Origin: Rhizocola hellebori
GTDB taxonomy: Bacteria; Actinomycetota; Actinomycetes; Mycobacteriales; Micromonosporaceae
Length of the DNA: 64,000 nucleotides
Assembly (NCBI RefSeq): GCF_016862955.1
Contig: NZ_BONY01000045.1
Location: forward strand, 18,200 to 82,199
Reading direction: 5' to 3'
Shown: piece after piece, positions 34,629 to 43,192 of the stretch
How the letters are laid out: every line of letters begins with the position of its first letter
Numbering within the stretch: position 1 is the stretch's first letter
The notes under the pieces: generated by a model
What the model was told of the DNA's origin: nothing
The model's database searches: none
Seen by the model: only the letters and a program-made list of their open reading frames with translations
Made by a program: the position numbers and the translations under genes

Positions 34629-35753
34629 TTACTGCTTCTCGAAGAAGTCCCGCACGGCGGCCGCCACCCGCTCGAGCTGCTCATCGGTCAGCTCCGGGTA
34701 GATCGGCAACGACAGGCACTCCCGGGCGTAGGCCTCGCCGACCGGGAAGTCGCCTTCCTTGTGTCCCATGAACGCGTAAGCGGGCTGCAGGTGCAGCGGG
34801 ATCGGGTAGTGGATGCCCGCCTCGATCTGCTGCTCCTTGAGGAACGCGAGCAGGGCGTCGCGATGGTGGGTGCGCACGACATAGTGGTGCATCACCGAGA
34901 CCTGGCCGGGTGTGGCCGGGGGCAGCCGCAGGTCGCCGACACCGCGCAGTTTCTCGCTGTAGTCGGCGGCCAGCTCGCGCCGGCGCAGGTTGCCCTCTTC
35001 GAGCACGGTCAGCTTCACGTTGAGCACGGCCGCCTGAAGGGTGTCGAGCCGGTGCGCGTAACCGATCTCCGTGTGCTCGTACTTCGTGGTGCGCCCGTGG
35101 TCGCGCAGCATCTTCACCTTCGCGGCGAACTCGTCGTCGTTGGTGGTGATGCCGCCCGCGTCGCCGAAGGCGCCCAGGTTCTTGCCCGGGAAGAAGGAGA
35201 AACAGCCGGCGATTCCGTAGCCGCCCGCGCGGACCACCGTCCCGTCGGTCTTGACGATCTCCGCGCCCTGCGCCTGGGCCGCGTCCTCTATTACCGGTAC
35301 GCCAGCGTCAGCGGCGATCGCCGCGATGGCCTCCATGTCCACCGGCCGGCCGTGGATGTGTACCGGCAAGATGGCGGAGACGCCTTCCATCAAGCCCTTC
35401 AGCTCGGCCGGGTCCATGTTGCCGGTCTCCGGGTCGATGTCGACGAAGCGCGGCCGGGCGCCGAGCCAGCTCACCGGCTCCGCCGTCGCGATGAAGGTGT
35501 GCACCGGGACGGCCACCTCGTCGCCGGGCCCGATGCCAAGCGCCGCGAGCGAAAGGTGCAGCGCGGCCGTGCCGGAGCCGACACCGATCGAGTGCTTGGT
35601 CCGGCAGAACTGAGCGAACGCGGCGTCGAAGTCTTTGATCTCCTGCCCGTTGATGAACCGGGTGTTGGAGATGACCTCCTGCATCGCGGCGTCGATCGCC
35701 TCCTTCTGCTTGGCGTAGGACGCTTTGAGATCCACCAGAGGAATCTTGGACAT
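34629..35753 (-). CDS. DegT/DnrJ/EryC1 sugar aminotransferase
   Basis: A 374-residue PLP enzyme: KIPLVDLKASYAKQKEAIDA at the N-terminus, SGTAALHLSLAALGIGPGDE for phosphate binding, VIEDAAQAQGAE and the PLP Lys in FSFFPGKNLGAFGDAGG. It transfers an amino group from Glu to a keto-sugar nucleotide. The WlbC/WbpE-type 3-aminotransferases are close in pattern, which would fit the Gfo/Idh/MocA dehydrogenase upstream. ATG 35753 has GGAG eight bases before it. It is followed directly by the GT4 gene. Confidence 0.93.
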   Translation of the reverse strand: MSKIPLVDLKASYAKQKEAIDAAMQEVISNTRFINGQEIKDFDAAFAQFCRTKHSIGVGSGTAALHLSLAALGIGPGDEVAVPVHTFIATAEPVSWLGARPRFVDIDPETGNMDPAELKGLMEGVSAILPVHIHGRPVDMEAIAAIAADAGVPVIEDAAQAQGAEIVKTDGTVVRAGGYGIAGCFSFFPGKNLGAFGDAGGITTNDDEFAAKVKMLRDHGRTTKYEHTEIGYAHRLDTLQAAVLNVKLTVLEEGNLRRRELAADYSEKLRGVGDLRLPPATPGQVSVMHHYVVRTHHRDALLAFLKEQQIEAGIHYPIPLHLQPAYAFMGHKEGDFPVGEAYARECLSLPIYPELTDEQLERVAAAVRDFFEKQ

Positions 35754-35767
35754 TGGCGAAGCTCCTA

Positions 35768-36892
35768 TCACGAGCGCCGAGAAGGGACAACGGAGGTCGT
35801 GACGACTTTGGTCTTCACGACATGATCTGCCGGGACCGAGCGCAGGATCGTCGCGCCCGAGGCCACCTGCACCCGGTCACCGAGCTCCACACCGGGCTCG
35901 ATGTGGATGCCGGTGCCCAGCCGCACCTGATCGCCGAGCTTGACCCGCGAGGAGGTCAGGCAGCCGGGACCGGTGGAACAATCATTGGCGACCACGTTGT
36001 GGTGGTCGAAGGAGTTGTAGGCGGAGAAGAAGTTGTTGTCGCCGACCACCGTCTCGGTGCCGATGTGGCAGAAGGCGCAAATGACGTTGCCCTTGCCCAT
36101 CACCACCCCGGTGGCGACCTTGGAGGTGCGGTCGATGGCGTTGGTGAGCCGGACCCCGTTGGCCGCGCACAGCTCGCGAAGCTTGCGCCGGGCCGCGACC
36201 GAGGTGCTGATCGCGATGATCGCGGCATCGTAGTGCCCCGAATCAAGAAGCTCTTTGAGACGATCGGTGCCGCCCACCACCGGAACGCCGGCCAGCTCGA
36301 CACCCCACTTGTCGCGGTTGTCGTCGACGATGCCGACCGCCTGCTGCCCGGGCAGATCGGCGAAGATGTCGATCACCTGGGTGGCCCCACGGCCGCCGCC
36401 GATGATGAGCACCCGCTCGACACCCGGCTGCGCGGTCAGCGGCAAGGGCAGCGTGCTGTAGTCGACCTGCTGGCCCGCGGCAGCGGCTGCCTCGACATCC
36501 TTGACCGTGATGAGGTGGCTGGCGTCCAACGTGGACAGATCCACGCCCAGCTCTTCGGCCCGCTTCACGGCCTTGACGCTCGCGCGCACCCCCGCACCCG
36601 CCGCGGCGGCGGCCTCGCGCTGCGCCACCAGCTGGGCCTCGTGCGCCTTGAGCGCCGCCTCGTCGTCGAAGAGCAGGGCGACCGGACTGGTCAGGCTCAC
36701 CTCGTCCTTGACCGAAGCCAGCTGCAACAGGTATCCGCTCTCAGGCGCGACCACCTCGATAACCGCTTTGCTGGTCTCGATTTCCACGAGATCGGCCTGC
36801 GCGTCAATCCACTGTCCATTTTCGACGAACCAGGCCACGACGATGCCGGTTTCGCTGTTGACATCGGGCGTCGGGATGATGACGGGCTTCAT
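35768..36892 (-). CDS. Lipoyl domain + E1/E3-binding domain + PglD/NeuD-like beta-helix sugar acyltransferase
   Basis: A three-part 374-residue protein. Residues 1-77 are a lipoyl domain with the lipoylation Lys42 in EIETSKAVIEV. After an Ala-rich linker, residues ~103-135 match a peripheral-subunit-binding domain (RAEELGVDLSTLDASHLITV). Instead of the E2 catalytic core there is a Rossmann part (ERVLIIGGGRGATQVIDIF, ~159-180) and a left-handed beta-helix with imperfect hexapeptides. SFDHHNVVAND probably holds the catalytic His, as in PglD. Genes for E1-alpha and E1-beta lie immediately upstream. Inference: the acyl group is carried on lipoate and passed to an amino sugar. Confidence 0.9.
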   Translation of the reverse strand: MKPVIIPTPDVNSETGIVVAWFVENGQWIDAQADLVEIETSKAVIEVVAPESGYLLQLASVKDEVSLTSPVALLFDDEAALKAHEAQLVAQREAAAAAGAGVRASVKAVKRAEELGVDLSTLDASHLITVKDVEAAAAAGQQVDYSTLPLPLTAQPGVERVLIIGGGRGATQVIDIFADLPGQQAVGIVDDNRDKWGVELAGVPVVGGTDRLKELLDSGHYDAAIIAISTSVAARRKLRELCAANGVRLTNAIDRTSKVATGVVMGKGNVICAFCHIGTETVVGDNNFFSAYNSFDHHNVVANDCSTGPGCLTSSRVKLGDQVRLGTGIHIEPGVELGDRVQVASGATILRSVPADHVVKTKVVTTSVVPSRRS

Positions 36893-37887
36893 TATTTCGC
36901 CGCCTCCAGGATCGCGGTTTCAATCTGTGGCGTGCCCACAAGCATTCCCGCCTCGCGCGCCCGCGATGACGGGATGACGGTGCGTTCGCTTGCCACGACT
37001 GAGATCGGGCGGCGAAGGCGGCCGAATGCCTTCTCGGACATGACGGCCGCGATCTCGGTGCCCCACGACCAGCCGCCTGTCCCCTCCTCCACGGTCACCA
37101 GGCTTCCCGTCGCGCGGACGGACTCCTCGACCGGGGTCCAGTCCATCGGCGAAAGCTGCGCCGGCACCAGCAGCTCGACGAAGATCTCCTCTTCGACCGC
37201 GAGCCTTTCGACCACCTCGGCGGCGAGCATGGCCTGATATCCATAAGCCAATACCGTTGCCGTGCAATCATTTCTGGGTACCGCCGAGAGCCCGATCGTC
37301 GAGCCGTGCTTGACGGCCATGAGGTCGCCGACCATCCCGCCCTCGGGCAGCCTCAGGTTCTGCGGGTAGAGCAGCTTGTGCTCGATGTAGAGAACCGGCG
37401 TGTTCTGTTCCAGGAAGCCGCGGAATGCCTCACGCGGGTCGTGAAAAAGTGACGCCGCAACGACTTTCAGGTGCGGCACGCCGAGGAAATGCTTCTCCAG
37501 GCTCTGGCTGTGGGTCGGGCCGTAACCGCGATGCCCACCGGAGGGCACCCGGAACACGACCGGACACGTCGCCTGCCCGTTGTACATGGCCTCATACTTG
37601 GTGATGTGATTGACCACCTGGTCAAAGCAAAGCGTGATGAAGTCACCGAACATGACCTCGGCGATCGGGCGCATTCCGGCCAGCGCCAGCCCCGCCGAGA
37701 TCCCGGCGATGGCGCCCTCGCTGATCGGGGTGGTGCGCACCCTTTCCGGGAAGTCGGTCGACAGCCCCCGGGTCACCTTGAACGCCCCGCCATAGGGATC
37801 GATGATGTCCTCACCGATGAGCACGACCCGATCGTCGGTCTCCAGGCTCTCGCGCAGAGCCGCACCCAACTCCTTGGAAAAGATCAT
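36892..37887 (-). CDS. 2-oxo-acid dehydrogenase E1 component, beta subunit
   Basis: A 331-residue E1-beta. It has MIFSKELGAALRESLETDD, VVLIGEDIIDPYGGAFKVT, ThDP-activating Glu in TPISEGAIAGISAGLALAG, PSGGHRGYGPTHSQSLEKHF and VEEGTGGWSWGTEIAA. With E1-alpha it decarboxylates a 2-oxo acid and acylates a lipoyl arm. The start is the ATG in the ATGA overlap with E1-alpha; the longer frame upstream is not coding. Its stop overlaps the lipoyl-acyltransferase start by one base (TAATG). Substrate (pyruvate, 2-oxobutyrate or branched-chain acids) is undetermined. Confidence 0.93.
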   Translation of the reverse strand: MIFSKELGAALRESLETDDRVVLIGEDIIDPYGGAFKVTRGLSTDFPERVRTTPISEGAIAGISAGLALAGMRPIAEVMFGDFITLCFDQVVNHITKYEAMYNGQATCPVVFRVPSGGHRGYGPTHSQSLEKHFLGVPHLKVVAASLFHDPREAFRGFLEQNTPVLYIEHKLLYPQNLRLPEGGMVGDLMAVKHGSTIGLSAVPRNDCTATVLAYGYQAMLAAEVVERLAVEEEIFVELLVPAQLSPMDWTPVEESVRATGSLVTVEEGTGGWSWGTEIAAVMSEKAFGRLRRPISVVASERTVIPSSRAREAGMLVGTPQIETAILEAAK

Positions 37888-38831
37888 GGCAGGGCCCTCG
37901 CCGTCGCCACGACCTCGGCCAGCGCCGCTTCCACCTCGGCGTCGATGCGCTGCCACTGCGACTCGGCAATCCGCTGCCGGGCGATCGCGAGCGGCTCGGT
38001 GACCCAGCGCAGGGCCACCTCCTCCTCCGGCCGGTGATCGTCGCTTTTGGAGTGATGGCACAGCCGATAGGTGTGCACCAACAGAACTCGGGTCTTGCCG
38101 GTCGTGCGCACCGCCGCGATTTCGTTACCCGCCAAGGCATCCAGCTCGGCGACGTCGGTGGTGGTGGTCTCCGTGACCGGAATGCCGAAGGCCTCGAACC
38201 GCGCCCGCATGCTGCCGGCCGTGTTCAGCTCGGTCGGCGTGCTCTGCGCCCACTCGTTGTCCTCAAGGACGATCAGCAGCGGCAGGTCCCACAGGGCGGC
38301 GATGTTGAGCGTCTCGTAGACCGCGCCCTCGCCCAGGGTGCCGTCGCCGATGAAGACCACGCTGACCCGATCCGAGCCGCGCAGCTTCATCGCGAGCGCT
38401 ATCCCGGCCGCGGTCGGGACGATCCCACCCTGCACGCCATTGGACATGAACCCGGGCGCGCAGACGTGCTGGCTGCCGCCGATGCCGCCGCAGACGCCCG
38501 CCTCCTTGCCCATGATTTCGGCCATCAGACCCAGCGCATCGCCTGTGCGGGCAAGGTAATGGCCGTGGCAGCGATGGTTGCTGAAGATGTGGTCGCCCTC
38601 TTCCACGTGCTCGATCACACCCACCGCGTCGGCCTCCTGGCCGATACAGGCGTGTGTCGTGCCGTTGAGCACACCCTCGTCGAAGAGACCGAGCAGCGTC
38701 TCCTCGAACCGCCGGATGAAGCGCATCCGCCTATACAGCCGCAGATCGCGAGGCTCCTCGGGGGTTCCCATGGTCCTCGGGTCGGCCTGCAGCTCGCGCT
38801 GGCGAGGAATGCGGGTGGGGGCGATGGTCAC
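37884..38831 (-). CDS. 2-oxo-acid dehydrogenase E1 component, alpha subunit
   Basis: A 315-residue E1-alpha. The thiamine diphosphate motif is GDGTLGEGAVYETLNIAALW ending in LEDN. The phosphate/His region DHIFSNHRCHGHYLARTGD and GIGGSQHVCAPGFMSNG are also present. CHHSKSDDHR is the usual late loop. GTG 38831 overlaps the stop of the Gfo/Idh gene (GTGA); an upstream frame to 39044 is the opposite-register shadow of that gene. It forms the alpha2beta2 E1 with its neighbour and is placed inside a sugar operon, not a catabolic pdh or bkd operon. Confidence 0.93.
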   Translation of the reverse strand: MTIAPTRIPRQRELQADPRTMGTPEEPRDLRLYRRMRFIRRFEETLLGLFDEGVLNGTTHACIGQEADAVGVIEHVEEGDHIFSNHRCHGHYLARTGDALGLMAEIMGKEAGVCGGIGGSQHVCAPGFMSNGVQGGIVPTAAGIALAMKLRGSDRVSVVFIGDGTLGEGAVYETLNIAALWDLPLLIVLEDNEWAQSTPTELNTAGSMRARFEAFGIPVTETTTTDVAELDALAGNEIAAVRTTGKTRVLLVHTYRLCHHSKSDDHRPEEEVALRWVTEPLAIARQRIAESQWQRIDAEVEAALAEVVATARALP

Positions 38832-39844
38832 TGTCCCTTCACCGCCACCTTCGCGCCGTCGTGGCGCAGCGACTCGTCGACGGCCTCGAGGACGGCGACC
38901 GTGCGCACGCCGTTCCAGCCGTCGACGACCGGGCGGCGGTTGGCGTCCACGCATTCGATGAAATGGCGCAGCTCGGTGGAGAGCGGCTCCACCATCGGCA
39001 GGCTCGGCACGTGCATCGCGCCGTCGCGCAGCCGGTATTGCCAAGCGCCGTAGGCATCGGCGTCGAGGCGGTCGGCGCCCTTGTCGTAGATCTTCAGGCG
39101 GCCGTCGGCGTCCATGTCGTCGTAAACCAGCATCTTCTTGCTTCCCACCACGGTGGTGCGGCGGGTCTTCGACGGATCCAGCCAGCTGACATGCATGTGG
39201 GCGAGGATGCCGCCGGGATAGCCGACAGTGACGAACATGACGTCTTCGACAGCCTCATTGAGGTACCGGGCACCGCGCGCCGACACCCATTCCGGCGACG
39301 AGCCCAGCAGGTAGTTGGCGATCGACACATCGTGCGGGCCGATGGACCAGAAAGCGTTGATGTCGCTCTGAATCCGGCCCAGGTTGAGCCGTTGCGAGTG
39401 TAGGTAAAGCACCTCGCCGATCTCGCCGTTGTCGACATATTCCTTCATCGCGCGCACGGCCGGGTTGAACTCGAAGGTGTGCCCCACCATCAGCACGAGA
39501 TCTTTGTCGTCGGCCGTGGTGGCAAGCTCCACCGCATCGGCGGTCGACAGTGCCAGCGGCTTCTCGACGAAGACGTGCTTGCCCGCGGCGAGGGCGCGAC
39601 GCGCCAGCGGCGCGTGACTCGCGGCCGGTGTGGCCACCACCACAGCGCTGACCCCGTCATCGGCGAGCACGGCATCGAGGTCGTCGGTCACGTTCACGTT
39701 CGGGTAGAGCGAGGCCGCTTTCTCCCTGCGCTCCGGCGAGAGATCGACCAGGTGACGCCACCGCGGCCCGGCCAGAGCGCCCAGGTTACGGGCGAGGTTC
39801 GGACCCCAGTAGCCGAAGCCGATCTGCGCAATCGCACCCGTCAT
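38828..39844 (-). CDS. Gfo/Idh/MocA-family nucleotide-sugar dehydrogenase
   Basis: A 338-residue NAD(P)-dependent oxidoreductase. It has IAQIGFGYWGPNLARNLGAL (dinucleotide binding), FVEKPLALSTADAVEL (catalytic Lys), GHTFEFNPAVRAMKEYV and SIGPHDVSIANYLLG (substrate and His). The GFGYWGPN form is typical of WlbA/WbpB-like enzymes that oxidise C3 of UDP-GlcNAc-uronate. With a DegT aminotransferase nearby this predicts a 3-amino sugar. It overlaps the ligase gene by 4 bases and the E1-alpha gene by 4. Confidence 0.92.
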   Translation of the reverse strand: MTGAIAQIGFGYWGPNLARNLGALAGPRWRHLVDLSPERREKAASLYPNVNVTDDLDAVLADDGVSAVVVATPAASHAPLARRALAAGKHVFVEKPLALSTADAVELATTADDKDLVLMVGHTFEFNPAVRAMKEYVDNGEIGEVLYLHSQRLNLGRIQSDINAFWSIGPHDVSIANYLLGSSPEWVSARGARYLNEAVEDVMFVTVGYPGGILAHMHVSWLDPSKTRRTTVVGSKKMLVYDDMDADGRLKIYDKGADRLDADAYGAWQYRLRDGAMHVPSLPMVEPLSTELRHFIECVDANRRPVVDGWNGVRTVAVLEAVDESLRHDGAKVAVKGQ

Positions 39845-41316
39845 GTCATCTCCCGCCTTTCTGGGCGAACATTATCTTCATCGCCGGCCGCGATGGCCGC
39901 CGAGGCCGCCGAAGAGGGCATAGACCACAGCAGCGCCCACCCGAAGCCGAGAACGCCGAAGAGCATCGGCGGGAACAGCGGGTCCTCCAGCGACGCCGAC
40001 CAGGTGGCAATGAGCACCGCGAAGGCGATGGCCGCGGTCGACCACAGGAAGATCGCGTCGCGCGGCTCGTTGCCGTGCCTGCGAGCCGCGCTGACCAGGG
40101 GGGCACTGATCAGGTACATCCAGGCAAGATACGCGATCAGGCCGAGCGCGCCCACCTCCACCAGCAGGTGGAGCCAGAAAACGTCCACCGAGGTGGATTT
40201 AAAGTCGTGCAGGTCGAAGCCCTTCGGCCCGAGAACGTCTTGAAAACGCTGGTCCATGTTCCAGTCGGGGTCTTCCTTGACCGCGACGATTCCGCCGAAC
40301 TGGCCGACCCCATAGCCCAGCACCGGGCTTTCCGCCCACAGCTCGGTGCCCTGCTTGATGAAGATGATGCGGATCTCCCGGTCGCATTCTGGCGATTTTG
40401 TGTCGATGCACTCGGGGCGGTCGTCCTCGCCGGGAGTGAACAGCGCGCCGATGAATCCGTTGACGCGGTAGATGAGATCGTCGCGATTCTCTTTGAGCAG
40501 CACCATCGGTGAGGCCCCGACCACCCCGATGATGAGACCAGCGACGATGAGGCGCTTGAGGTCGCGACGCCTCACCACGGCGACGGCCACCACGGCGGCA
40601 AGCGCGGCGACAAGCGACAGCCGCGACTGGGCCACGGCCAGACCCACCGCGATGAGGACGAAAAGCGCCCACCAGCGGGGCTTGATCTTCTCTGCGACGA
40701 GGAACCAGGCGAGCAGCCCGAGCAGCATGAAGCTGGTGACATGGCCGAGGTCGTTGGGGTGTTCCAGCAGACCCTGGGCCCGGTGCTCGCCGGCCCACTG
40801 CAGGTCGACCCAGCCGAGGGCGGTGTAGGCGGACTCCCCCACGATGAACTGCCAGATCGCGACGACCGAATTGATGGCGATGATGACGCCGCCGATCCAG
40901 AGCAGCGGCTTGAAGCTGCGCCAGCCCGGGGCGACGGCCCGCATCGCGTAGAAGACCAGGACACCGCGGAAGTAGACAAACATCGCCTGGCTGACCAGCA
41001 GGGCTGAAGATCCGCCAACGATCCCGGCCACCACCATGATCACGCCGAGGATCAGCAGCACCAGATCGGCCCTGGTGCGTAGCCGTCCCCAGCTGCGGTC
41101 GACCGAGAACTTCACCGCGGTGAGCGCGAGAAGCGAGAAATAGAGCACGCTCTTGAACGTCTTGGGCCAGCCGACTTCACCGAGCGCGGTGACAAGCCAG
41201 CTTTCCAGGAGCACCTCGACGAGAAGCACCCCGAGCAGCGCCACGATCGCCTTGCCCAGCCACGCGGAAACCGGGCTCGCATGCGCCGACGGCGGCGGAT
41301 CAACGGTGTGTGGCAT
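39841..41316 (-). CDS. O-antigen ligase/Wzy-like membrane protein
   Basis: A 491-residue polytopic membrane protein with about twelve hydrophobic segments. A long external loop sits between late helices and contains Cys-Cys (ECIDTKSPECDREIRI) and GYGVGQFGGIVAVKED, the layout of Wzy/O-antigen ligase (PF04932). GLLEHPNDLGHVTSFMLLG carries the H-P-N region common in the family. It would polymerise a lipid-linked oligosaccharide or ligate it to an acceptor outside the membrane. ATG 41316 chosen; the longer frame to 41385 lacks support. Its stop overlaps the Gfo/Idh start. Confidence 0.88.
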   Translation of the reverse strand: MPHTVDPPPSAHASPVSAWLGKAIVALLGVLLVEVLLESWLVTALGEVGWPKTFKSVLYFSLLALTAVKFSVDRSWGRLRTRADLVLLILGVIMVVAGIVGGSSALLVSQAMFVYFRGVLVFYAMRAVAPGWRSFKPLLWIGGVIIAINSVVAIWQFIVGESAYTALGWVDLQWAGEHRAQGLLEHPNDLGHVTSFMLLGLLAWFLVAEKIKPRWWALFVLIAVGLAVAQSRLSLVAALAAVVAVAVVRRRDLKRLIVAGLIIGVVGASPMVLLKENRDDLIYRVNGFIGALFTPGEDDRPECIDTKSPECDREIRIIFIKQGTELWAESPVLGYGVGQFGGIVAVKEDPDWNMDQRFQDVLGPKGFDLHDFKSTSVDVFWLHLLVEVGALGLIAYLAWMYLISAPLVSAARRHGNEPRDAIFLWSTAAIAFAVLIATWSASLEDPLFPPMLFGVLGFGWALLWSMPSSAASAAIAAGDEDNVRPERREMT

Positions 41317-41412
41317 CACCACCTCGCCAGTTTGCACACCCGCTCCTTGCCACCTAACCGCGTAAAAATGGACGCTAGCAGCCAAGTCTTGGCGCTTGCA
41401 AACGGGCGATCT

Positions 41413-43185
41413 CTACGCGCTGTAACGGGCGTCACCCAGAATCCGCCGCAAGTCGCGGCGCAGGAGAGCCACCGCGATGGCACCGCCGGCCACCGCCGCA
41501 CCGATGCCGGCCAGCCATCCGTGCGGGAGCACCTGCGCCACCAACAGCCCGGCCACCACCACCGCGACCGACCTTGCGATCGGCCCGAACCAGGCCAGCT
41601 GGTGACGCTTGGCAACCGCGCTCAGCGGCCACGCCGCGCTGACCGCCGCGGCGATCAGGTAGGCCAGACCGACCCCGACATCGCCGAAGGCCAGCCCCAG
41701 CGGGATCGCCGCGCCGACCCCGGCGAACCAGCCGACCACGGCCGACGACACCGGCACCCGCACCTCACGCGGCGTCCCGCTGGACAGCGCGTTGATCGCG
41801 GCCACCGGGGTCACCATGAGATAGGTCGCCAGCAGCAACACCTGCAACACCACCGTGCCATCGGCGAACTGGGGCGGGTAGATCAGCGTGAGGACCTGCC
41901 TGGCAAGCATGATCGCCACCACGAACAGCGGCGCGAGGGCCACGAACAGCGCCCGGGTCGACAGGTCGGCCTGACGGCGGATCGATTCCAGGTCCCCCGA
42001 GCCGTGAGCGTGGGCCATCGCGGGGAAAAGAGCCATCCCGAGCGCGCGGGGCAGGAAGTAGAGCGGAGCCACCAGGCTCACCGCGGTGACGAAATACTTC
42101 ACCTCGGCCGGAGTCGTATAGATAGCGGCCAGCAACGGCAACGCCTGCAAGAGCCCAGCACTGGCCAGCCCGCCCAGGCTCGCCATGCCGACATAACCGG
42201 CTATCTCCCGCCGTTGCCCCCTCGGCACCACCACTCGCCCACCGGCCACCGCCACCCCAGCACCCAGCCCACCTGCAGCGCCACTGCCCAAAGCGCCTGC
42301 GCCGCCAGACGCCGCACCCGGCCCACCGGCGGCGTTCCAGCCCAAGGCGTCCACGCTGCCAGCTGCGCCACCGCTGGCGGCGGCCGATCCGTTGGCCGCC
42401 CCGCCGAAGGCCCGCGACTCGCCAGCCGCACCGCCGCTGAAGGTCACGGACTCACCAGCGCTGAGGGCGCTTGGCCTGCTGGCCAGGGTGTCGCGGGAGG
42501 TGATTGGGGCGGCGGCGGTGTGGGGGGTGGGTTGTTCGGGGATCCAATTGTCCAATGTGGAGTCTGTGGAGCGGCGCAGGACCAGCCAGGAGCCGATGAC
42601 CAGCACGGTGTAGCCGAGCGTCAGCGGCATCAGGTAGGCGTGCCAGCCGAATGCCACCACCAGCACGGTCAGTGCGATGGCGGTCACCGAGCCGATCAGC
42701 TCCAGGCGGACGTAGGACTCCACCCGGTCGAAGCCGTAAAGGGCCGACTTCTCGATGCTGTAGATCGAGAACGCCACCGTCAGCAGGCCGACCGAGAGCG
42801 CGTCAGCGCCCGAGTAGCCGTAGAACAGGCTGCCCGCGCCCACGACCAGGCCGAGCGCCAGCGAGCAGGCGTAGCCGACGATCAGCAGCAGCCGGTACAC
42901 CGCACGGGCCATCGCCACGTCGGAGCGGCCCAAGTGATAAGGAATGAACTTCGCCGCCGCGCTGGACAGCCCGCCGGGCAGGAACAGGCCCGCCACCATG
43001 GTCGAGCCGATGAGGATCCCGACCGCGGTGAAGGTGGACTCGTCTGTGCCGTGGGCCACGAGCGCGCTGTGGACCAGCCGCGTGATCCCCAGCGCGGCGA
43101 TGGCGAGCATCGACAGCAGACTTGCCCGGATGACCGCCACCCCGCGTCGCACCCCGGACGGGGACGCGGCGGGGGGCATGTCCAT
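41413..43185 (-). CDS. Polysaccharide flippase (MOP superfamily) with a large Gly/Ala insert
   Basis: A 590-residue membrane protein with 12-14 hydrophobic segments and the Wzx/MurJ-like pattern (ASLLSMLAIAALGITRLVHS at the start; LGRSDVAMARAVYRLLLIVG). About residues 215-325 form a low-complexity Gly/Ala/Ser-rich insert (SGGAAGESRAFGGAANGSAA and similar) between two membrane halves, which is unusual. It would move a lipid-linked glycan across the membrane. ATG 43185 is preceded by GAGGT. It lies 7 bases after the first glycosyltransferase of the operon and 96 bases before the ligase. Confidence 0.88.
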   Translation of the reverse strand: MDMPPAASPSGVRRGVAVIRASLLSMLAIAALGITRLVHSALVAHGTDESTFTAVGILIGSTMVAGLFLPGGLSSAAAKFIPYHLGRSDVAMARAVYRLLLIVGYACSLALGLVVGAGSLFYGYSGADALSVGLLTVAFSIYSIEKSALYGFDRVESYVRLELIGSVTAIALTVLVVAFGWHAYLMPLTLGYTVLVIGSWLVLRRSTDSTLDNWIPEQPTPHTAAAPITSRDTLASRPSALSAGESVTFSGGAAGESRAFGGAANGSAAASGGAAGSVDALGWNAAGGPGAASGGAGALGSGAAGGLGAGVAVAGGRVVVPRGQRREIAGYVGMASLGGLASAGLLQALPLLAAIYTTPAEVKYFVTAVSLVAPLYFLPRALGMALFPAMAHAHGSGDLESIRRQADLSTRALFVALAPLFVVAIMLARQVLTLIYPPQFADGTVVLQVLLLATYLMVTPVAAINALSSGTPREVRVPVSSAVVGWFAGVGAAIPLGLAFGDVGVGLAYLIAAAVSAAWPLSAVAKRHQLAWFGPIARSVAVVVAGLLVAQVLPHGWLAGIGAAVAGGAIAVALLRRDLRRILGDARYSA

Positions 43186-43192
43186 GGCGACC

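Noticed and set aside
37884..38831. Housekeeping pyruvate or branched-chain 2-oxo-acid dehydrogenase operon
   Set aside because: There is no E2 with a catalytic acyltransferase core and no E3 gene; the E1 genes are coupled on both sides to sugar genes.
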